Assembly: GCA_921293015.1 (NCBI GenBank)
Contig: OV121097.1
Coordinates: forward strand, 13,818,924-13,882,923
From: Phorcus lineatus
Taxonomy: Eukaryota; Mollusca; Gastropoda; Trochida; Trochidae
DNA length: 64,000 nt
Direction of reading: 5' to 3'
Below, one piece after another: positions 56,500-64,000 of the stretch. The notes under the pieces were generated by a model, which was not told the DNA's origin, did no database searches, and saw nothing but the letters and a program-made list of their open reading frames with translations. Position numbers and translations under genes: made by a program. The first letter of the stretch is position 1; every line of letters starts with the position of its first letter.

Positions 56500-56519
56500 G
56501 GGGGGGGGGGGGGGGGGGG
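56500..56519 (+). repeat. 20-base G run after (TG)n
   Basis: A (TG)n stretch from about 56488 passes directly into 20 G. Confidence 0.95.
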
Positions 56520-56794
56520 ATACGCCCAAACCATCCTTCTACAGTCTGCTTAAAATCAACCGTCTTCCGAGGAATAAAAGTTTAAAAGTAAGTATTAATG
56601 CTACCGAGATTCGAATCTGTCTAGATTATCCTCTCCACAACGTCTGACCGCAGCCTCACTGCTCGCATGTGCTGACACCAGTTTAGCGCAGACAAAACCT
56701 AGTCGTTAGCGAACATCATCGCGTTAAAAAAAGGATATCGGCGATCAAGGTTAACGAAAGGTAAGTGGGAGTTACTTGCCCCTAGCTACTAATA

Positions 56795-57112
56795 CCAAGT
56801 TCAAGTTCAAGTTCTTTATTCATAGGCCAAAGGCCAAGAAAAATAAAACGTTACACAATATACATATCAATATCTAACGCATTGCAGAAGCCTAAGTTTA
56901 CAATATGACAGTTGAATTGACAAGTACAGTTTGTTTATAAGCACTTATGATGTGGCAAACACATTTTGATAAATTCAAAATAATAATGTTTCGGCATGGA
57001 TTATTCATCAATTTTTCAAAAATTCATCAAACATTACCATATTAGGAGGTGAGTAATAATAGATTGGCAAATAGCGTTTGCGATACATGACAAAGAGTGG
57101 GCATACTAATAA
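56795..57112 (-). mobile_element. LINE 3' end (distal part of the split LINE)
   Basis: On the minus strand it encodes LLVCPLFVMYRKRYLPIYYY, the usual end of the LINE C-terminal domain. An untranslated stretch with AATAAAG follows, then an (AACTTG)n tail at 56813-56796. It continues the reverse transcriptase at 60.95-62.17 kb; the DNA between is a later insertion. Confidence 0.7.
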
Positions 57113-57115
57113 CAC

Positions 57116-60100
57116 ATGGTATTGGGGGGGGGGATTTTTCTCTTTGGATTGCCTATAAAAATGTCGTTTTCCAATTTAAGCGTATTTTTTTTCATAACCC
57201 TCCCCCAAATCATATCTACGAAAGTTCTTGAAATTGGTCTTTTGAAGATTTATGGTCGGTTTTACATTGAATTTTTTTTTTTGCTATTTCCAATAGAGAA
57301 ACTTCTTTAAGTAACGCTTAAAATAATGTTGAAAAAACCCCAACTGATTTACCCTTCCATTGATGGATTTAACATGATATCTGATAATGGTCTATAGTTT
57401 TTTTAAATCAGTTTTATATGAACTTCTTTTTTTCATCAACTGTATAGGTTTTGAATACCATTGCTTATGATACACACATTTGCTTAACATAGTGTAAATT
57501 TTTTCTTTAATTTTATCTTACTTTTAAAGGTCTTTTTTTTAAAAATTCAAATCACAATGTCTTTTTTATCTTTAAATAACAAAATAGGTTAGCACTGAGG
57601 AAGAAAAGGAATTTTTTTTATGGATGATAAACTTCTTTATTGAATTTACGTTCAACAGAGATAAAAGAGCTAAGATATTGCACTAGTTCAAAATTCCATC
57701 AAAATACATATATTGCCCACATTATTCCACTGAAAACTTGAAACAATTAATTCATAAATTGATTAAACCATGCAAGGACCAGGTTGGGAGATAAGCTCTT
57801 GACATCATGATATCTTTTAAAGACGTTCCTAACGTTTGTCAGTGAGCATCTTTTCGCGCATCCGAAAAAGTGCCGCTAACATTTTGAGAAAACTAAAGTT
57901 GCGTAAACATTGTAGAAAAAATGTCACTGTAGCGTTAGTTATCGATGTTCGGAAAATAAGGAAATTTTTACTGTGGACTGCTTAGTTGTCTATTATATGA
58001 TCCATGTACATATTAGTCATAGATTATAAGAATCATATGCATTGGTCATAATCGGCAGAGATGTTTAGACACAAATGTTCACTGAACGTGAATTCGCAAT
58101 CCGTTCCTTCATAGATTATAATTAGATTGCGGTTTTCAAAAATGTATTCCAAATATTATTTTTTAAACAGAGAAAATGTGACTGATAACATTTGTGTGTT
58201 CACATTCTGCATAAAACCGATTGTTGATGAACTAATACAAGTTATCCGTTGCAGTGTTGTGTTGAACAGTGTTGCAGCGACACACAATGTGCGGATAATA
58301 CACTGTGCATGGAATAGTCCTCGTCATTTTTCACAATATATGACTATTAACGGAACTTTTATGCTTTGAAAAATATTCATCCATCTTGAAAATGATGTAA
58401 CTTGTAGAATAATTAGAACGGAAAATTTAGTTACCCTCATTAGGCCGTAAGCAGTAGAGGTTTCGGTACGTAAAATCTCATTTCGAATGGCTTTTTTGCT
58501 GGAACATAACAAATATAAATAAACCGTTGCATTGTCATCTCAAACAATAGATAGAAATTCATAATAAAGAATAGAAGCAAATCTTTTTTGGAAAAGTTCT
58601 AGATAGATTTTTAAATGAAAAGTCAAAACGGTCATTGAGACAAAATGAGTATTTGAAAAATCAGGAATGTATCGCGGAATTTTTACATTTCGGTTTGGCT
58701 GCATTTAATTTGCAAATTAATTATATGAGCGGTAATTCATGTACACACTTACAATTATGGGAAAACATTTATAAACACATCATTCAATGTAACATTTACC
58801 AATCAAGTAAAATTAACTACCGTGGTAAAAATATATTTGACCGAAGTCAAAAGTCAAAAAGAAATGAAAAATATGTCCGTGGTCTGCTTGGTTCATGAAG
58901 TAAATCATATGATTTTACTTTCATTCTGGAGATAACTAAGTTATTTGTTATCAACTCAAGAGTATGACTTAAATATGAACGTAAGCACCAAATGCTTCCC
59001 GAACCGGGCCGAGTTGATTGTGGTCTATTCCTCATCTTATTAGCTTCGCCGAAATTGCGGCGCTTGGATGCGGTGTTCTTTATCGCGCAATAAATAGATC
59101 TTTGAGAGGAAGTTTTGAGGTTAAAGCTTAATGTTATGTGATGGGATTTTTACGTGCCTTCAATCCACCTAGTTATCCCACTATCTGACTCATTCATCTA
59201 GCCCCAGTACACTCAAACGCAGTTCGAAAAACTCAAATCATTCACAAATAGAAAACATTTGTCATATTTAAAAGGTGTTTTTAAAAAAATTGCTTGTGGA
59301 TACTAATACTTTGTTAACACGTGGATTTGACCAAGAGGCCATAAATGTCTTTTGACACTTCAAATATTGCATAACACTGACCTTAGAATTTCAGGAAATA
59401 CTTTGAAACGGGATAAACTGTGTACTTCAAACCATTATCATGAATTATCATTCAAGGGAAATAAAGACTTATCTCCCCTTATGAGTTTTTTCATAAGTAA
59501 TTGTAACTTCAGCTTCAATTATCTCGGAAATTAGGGCTGTGAGATATCTTTTTTCTTTCAAATTATTTCTTTGCAATATATTTTCTTCTATTTAAAACAT
59601 ATTTGAACTAATTTTCATTTATTTTTATTACTGAACGCGTCTTATGAAGCTATTTTTGTAGCGATCATCATTGAACTTGTATCTTAATATTTGCAGATAA
59701 GTTTCAAAACTCAAGAAAGGAAATACAAGAATAATTATTTTATTACATTATCATCTCATTTATTGGAAAAAAGTAAACTGAACTCTAAATGTTTTTATTG
59801 TTTTTGTTTTTAAGATTAAATTAGCCAAATTGATCTTTTCCCAATTTTTTAAAATAAACCCGTCTAAATCATCATTTGTCTGAAAAAGAAGGTCCGTGAC
59901 ATGCACTTTTTATTTTTGAATATCAAAGTATACATATTCAGCTTTCACCTTGCAAATTTACAGCAATTTTTCATTTATTTTGTTAATTGGTACGAACCTC
60001 TTTAAAGCAAAAAAAAAAAGATTTAAAATCTATCTACAAACACTTTCAGAGTATAGGACCAAACAATTAAAATGTCAAATCTTTACTTTATAGGAATTAA

Positions 60101-60947
60101 ATGATCAAATTTCATAACAAAAACATAAACTGTTTGTGTATGAGTTTGATTAAAACAAATTTAACCGTCTACATTAAGTTTGTAGCACAAGAATAGTATT
60201 TTGAAGGTACATAACATAAGGATAATAAAGGCACATCTAGGTTTCACAGAAATTACATTTGTTATATGTTACATAATATTCAAACAATAAAGTGTAAAAC
60301 CAAAAAAGTATGGAAGCTTAAGTATGAATATAGCAAATGTTCCCAATTTTTGGAATATATACATTGGAATTTATTTTTCTAAATATGCATTTAGATATTT
60401 TTCATAAGTATAGCTATATTAACAAATTTGCACCAATCAAGCCATCTGATAATGTGTTACGGTTTCATTACTTTGTATCATTGAGAACAATTAATATAAT
60501 CATTCATATATTAATTATCTGACTAGCTGTTTTAATTTTATGAGTCTATTAGTTATCAAATATGCATCTTTGTTGTATAAAAATATAGCAAACACCTGTT
60601 AACTGCTTGTATAAACTCTCAGTCCAACAGAACTACTTTTTGTTCTACAAGAATAAAAAACAATGAATTGAACAATCAATTCATGGTGATTTCTTTTTTA
60701 TATAAGCATGTGTTTTTAAGAATATAAACCAGTTTTGCTCATATTCTGGAATTTTGTTTCATTTGATAAGGCTTTATGATAATGTTTCAGCCCCACTTTC
60801 AATTGCTAAAGAAGGATGGTTTTATAACTGTCCATTTCAAAATGACTCTCCCCAACCTTTTGTATTTGTTTTCATGACCCTCCCCTGATGGCTGTATATT
60901 TTTTTCTGACCCTCCCCTTCCCCCGTAATAAATGACCGGTCCCTAAG
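57116..60947. mobile_element. ~3.8 kb insertion within a LINE, unclassified
   Basis: The segment separates two collinear parts of one LINE. Near its borders both ends carry ACCCTCCCC-type motifs (57199; 60881 and 60922). No terminal inverted repeat, target duplication or recognisable gene is visible. It is AT-rich with only short frames, plus a small GC-rich dyad near 59050 (CGCCGAAATTGCGGCG). Several events may be layered here. Confidence 0.45.
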
Positions 60948-62170
60948 GCAGTTTGTAATTACTCCATCGCCCTCTTTCTATCATGAACATGTGAGAACTT
61001 AAGCGAAAACGGGACAACGCAAGTCTATATTTGGTGATAGTTATTACCTTTAAGTATTTTTAAAAATAGAGGGATTCCTCAATGTAAAGATAACTTCTAG
61101 TTTCACTAAGACTAGTCAGATTGGATTTCCACATTTGTTTGTGAATGTCAGTTATTTTTTGGCTGTTTATCAGGCACATGTTGGGAAAGCCATACGTAAC
61201 CAAAGCCGTACTCAAAAAAGAGATTTTTCACCAGAGAAGCCCAATTTACAAATGTTGGTTGAGCAAAAGAGATAATATAGTAACAATTTATGAATGATAA
61301 ATTTATATCTGTTTTTGTCACAAGATATTACCTTAAGCCAGTATTTAACAATCCGTATCAATCTGTCGCACAGTAATGGTAATATACCTAATTCACCATA
61401 GACATATGGGGATGGAGTTGTCAATTTTACACCTAAGATCCGTTTCAGGAATTTAAGATGGACTCTTTCAATGGCCTTAGCTTCCATGAAACCCTAAACT
61501 TCACAGCCATATTGTAGGATAGGTGTAATAGAAAATTGTAATAGCTGATATTTAACAGACACTTGGATATGTTTTTTATCATTAAATATTTGGTATAAAG
61601 AAAAGAGACCTTTAGTACTTTGTTCAGCCAATCTGTTTTGGCATTGCGAGAAGCTACCAGATGATGAAAAAACGATTCCCAAGTACTTAAAATGTGTGAC
61701 AACCTTGACTTCATCTCCTTTATATGTCCAAACTTCTTTTTTCCCTAATCTACTCCCTTTTCTAAATACAACAATCTTTGTTTTATCAACAATGACATAA
61801 AGGCCCAATCTATTGCCTTACTTCGAAAGGGCATTCAAACCATTTTGCAAACCTTTGACAGTATTACTAAACATGGCCATGTCGTCAGCAAAAAGCAGAA
61901 GCGTAAGTCGGATTCCTCTACATTTATGCCTAGACCCGTGGAAGTTGATAAACTGTCAACAATGTCATTTATGAATAGGGAAAACAATAAGGGAGAGAGA
62001 TTTTCACTCTGTCTAACTCCAAACCTTGAGCTTATATCCGATGTATATAATCTAAACCATAAAGCCTGTCTATTGATGAGATCAAAAGCCTTACGGTAGT
62101 ATATGAATGCACAGTATAACTTTGAACCATTATTTAGTGAAATATTAATCAAATAATGCAACAAAAATAT
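60948..62170 (-). mobile_element. LINE reverse transcriptase fragment (proximal part)
   Basis: From right to left the minus strand encodes CAFIYYRKAFDLINRQALW, GVRQSENLSPLLFSLFINDI, FKYLGIVFSSSGSFSQCQN, ILQYGCEV, ERVHLKFLKRILGVK, VYGELGILPL and, near 61010, LALSRFRLSSHV, the ordered blocks of a non-LTR reverse transcriptase and its thumb/C-terminal region. Several frame shifts occur and the YADD region is disrupted, so it is inactive. The 5' part, including any endonuclease, is missing beyond about 62170. Confidence 0.85.
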
Positions 62171-62179
62171 ACAATCTAT

Positions 62180-62740
62180 TGTACTATATGCTTATGCTGA
62201 GAACCGACAGTGATTTAGTTTGGTTTTTGTGGTAGCAGCAAATACACTCCAGGCTAAGGTAATAATACTGATAAAGATCTAGATTGCATAACATGCAGCC
62301 TGCTAAAAGCTAAGTTGGATTTCTACTTTTTACTAAGTATATAAGAAAATAGTTCGTCGAGTTCATCGAATTCTGAAAAAATACAGATTCTGTGTATCAA
62401 AATTGAAACAATACATTTTATGTGCCGTTCCAGTTGTTGAAGATTTTATTTTGGAATCTAAACTTCACGTGCTGAGGATTTCCATTGGAAACGGTTAGTA
62501 TGATGTATTTTGAAAGCAAAACTAAACTAATTGATTATCTAAAATGATTAAGAATAAAAAAACAATTTGGTTGACAACTTATTTTTTGTAACATAACTTT
62601 GCAGAGAACATTAAGAGGGCGATTTTAGTTAACATGTTCAGAGTCTAGTTTAGTGTTGATGAATAGATAAAATGTTATTAAGGAGTTCCGTTTCCTTTCT
62701 AATAAATTCTGACAGTCAGTTTGACATTTGATACTGTTTT
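62180..62740 (+). promoter_or_regulatory. Upstream region of the fucolectin-like gene
   Basis: AT-rich with no distinct TATA element I would defend. CTGTTTTCAG at 62734-62743 could be an acceptor for a 5' untranslated exon. Confidence 0.25.
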
Positions 62741-62772
62741 CAGTAGTTCCAGAAGTGTTTGTCTTCAGAAGG

Positions 62773-63825
62773 ATGAACCTGCTTGTGACGACACTGTTTA
62801 TGATGTACGTCTCTCACATCAAAGGTTTGTTTTGTTGCCTGAGTCAATGTATAATTTCAATAATTTCAAGTCTTTGTTTGTTGCTTCCCGTAATTCCCAA
62901 TACAAAGTCATAATATGCTTAGGTACAAAATCATAATAGATCGATATCCAGTTGATAGTAAACAATGAATTGTTAACCTTCCTTCAAATATTATACCTTG
63001 ACAAAATGACTTTGAATGTTTAAGTATTTTCTTCACAGGAGATAATATAATGCTGGGCAAACCAAGTAAACAGTCCAGTACATATAGCGGTGGCTATAAC
63101 TCTACAAGTGCGAACGATGGTTTATCCAGCACAAGAAGCGCGACTCGAATTGAACAAAGTCCATATTGGCAGGGTGACTTAGAGGGATATTACAGAATAC
63201 TCAACGTCACTGTCACCCGTGGCCATTGTACGTTCAACTTGACATTTTGGATTAATTTTCTAAAATACATACAGGATATATAATGTGTTTTCAGTAAACA
63301 ATCGATGGGCACTAAAGACGTTTCAGACTTCTGATCAGAAATAAATTATTTATATTGTAAAACGCAATAAAATACATGTATAAACGCTTTAAAGGATACT
63401 TTTTACAACAGATTCAAAAGGAAATCAATGTCAAACTTTTTGAAAAATATTTGAACTTGGCTATACACTAGAAATCTGTTAAGTCTCTCTGATGAGTAAT
63501 TAATAGTAATAACATGTACATTAACGTTTCCATCCATGTGTTATAATCGTTTATATAAACTAATAGATTTGATTTCATCATGGTTTTATAGCGCTTTACA
63601 TACGGGGTGCCTACATCGGGGTCTCTGTCCTTGACGTGTCTGATCAAGACAGTGACGTCCATATGTGTGGACAATGGCCAGAGAGTGACACCTCATCTTC
63701 CCTGACCTATATGTGCAGCTTCCAACAACCCGTGAGGTTTGTCAGAATTTGGCGTGAAGATGCCTACTACCATCTGGCTATTGCCGAAGTAATTGTTGAA
63801 GCACCCTCTGAACAGATGCCTAGAG
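62773..63825 (+). CDS. Secreted or membrane protein with fucolectin/F5-8C-like domain, partial
   Basis: Exons 62773-62824, 63039-63227 and 63592-63825 join in phase 1 throughout and give 158 residues before the window ends. Residues 1-18 (MNLLVTTLFMMYVSHIKG) form a signal peptide. Residues about 21-152 match the fucolectin/tachylectin-4/pentraxin-1 (FTP) and F5/8-type C fold: LGKPSKQSSTYSG, NDGLSS, SPYWQGDL, YRILNVTVTRG, GAYIGVSV, FVRIWR and LAIAEVIVEA. The usual fucose-binding His...Arg-x-Asp pattern is not evident, so sugar binding is uncertain. The last donor (GTAAAC at 63826) is phase 1, so further extracellular modules probably follow. In molluscs this domain is often N-terminal to EGF-like repeats and a membrane segment; that is expectation, not observation. 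Confidence 0.85.
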
Positions 63826-64000
63826 GTAAACATGTTTTTGTTTGGCCGAACAAGCTATGTAGATTCAAATTTTTTTTAAAAACGTCAACGTTGAAATTCT
63901 TAATTTTGTTATCAAAAAGCTAATAAATCTACAAAGATTAATCTGCATTTGGTGAACAATTAAACAAGATTTTAAATTTGATTTTCTTCCAAACTTTCCA

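Overview
The window is eukaryotic and metazoan: AT-rich, with small exons separated by introns of hundreds to thousands of bases, consensus GT/AG splice sites, a BarH-class homeobox gene, and a dense load of SINEs, LINE fragments, short palindromic transposons, minisatellites and microsatellites. The gene content (multi-domain Ly6/three-finger proteins, a BarH/BarHL gene, a fucolectin/discoidin-like gene) and the repeats suggest a marine lophotrochozoan, most likely a mollusc. That assignment is inference, and I cannot name a species.

Region 1 (about 1.9-15.7 kb, minus strand) holds Ly6/uPAR-type genes that are nearly invisible as long ORFs because each domain is cut into exons of 69-190 bases. 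I rebuilt them from splice sites, intron phase and cysteine patterns. One model, 15.65 to 5.01 kb, reads: hydrophobic (signal-like) exon, Ly6 domain 1, Ly6 domain 2, a 135-residue Thr-rich mucin-like exon, a longer cysteine domain, stop, and a poly(A) signal. All module boundaries fall at phase-1 introns and the ten exons stay in frame throughout. A second Ly6 domain of the same exon pattern (3.46-1.88 kb) belongs to a neighbouring gene that continues beyond what I can trace. The introns carry an 81-bp satellite, a 9-bp minisatellite and several palindromic elements. A small intact ORF lies antisense in one intron.

Region 2 (16-27.4 kb) is mostly AT-rich intergenic DNA with one inverted-repeat MITE, one tRNA-derived SINE, microsatellites and an unexplained GC-richer patch near 21 kb.

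Region 3 (27.4-37.8 kb, plus strand) is a BarH/BarHL homeobox gene in three coding exons giving 339 residues, with an acidic/serine-rich N-terminus, an eh1/FIL-type repressor motif, the diagnostic BarH homeodomain and a short tail. The tail and the 3' untranslated region are built from copies of the same degenerate repeat.

Region 4 (38-62.2 kb) is repeat territory: two 21-bp minisatellites, two LINE fragments (one split by a ~3.8 kb insertion), several SINE copies, a TA-flanked MITE, and a MITE with TTAA flanks inside another inverted-repeat element. It also holds a 3.4 kb element with ~550-bp near-identical inverted arms, inserted with a 6-bp target duplication into a dead mariner transposase.

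Region 5 (62.77 kb to the end, plus strand) is the start of a secreted or type-I membrane protein: signal peptide, then a fucolectin/F5-8C-like domain over three phase-1 exons, running off the window.
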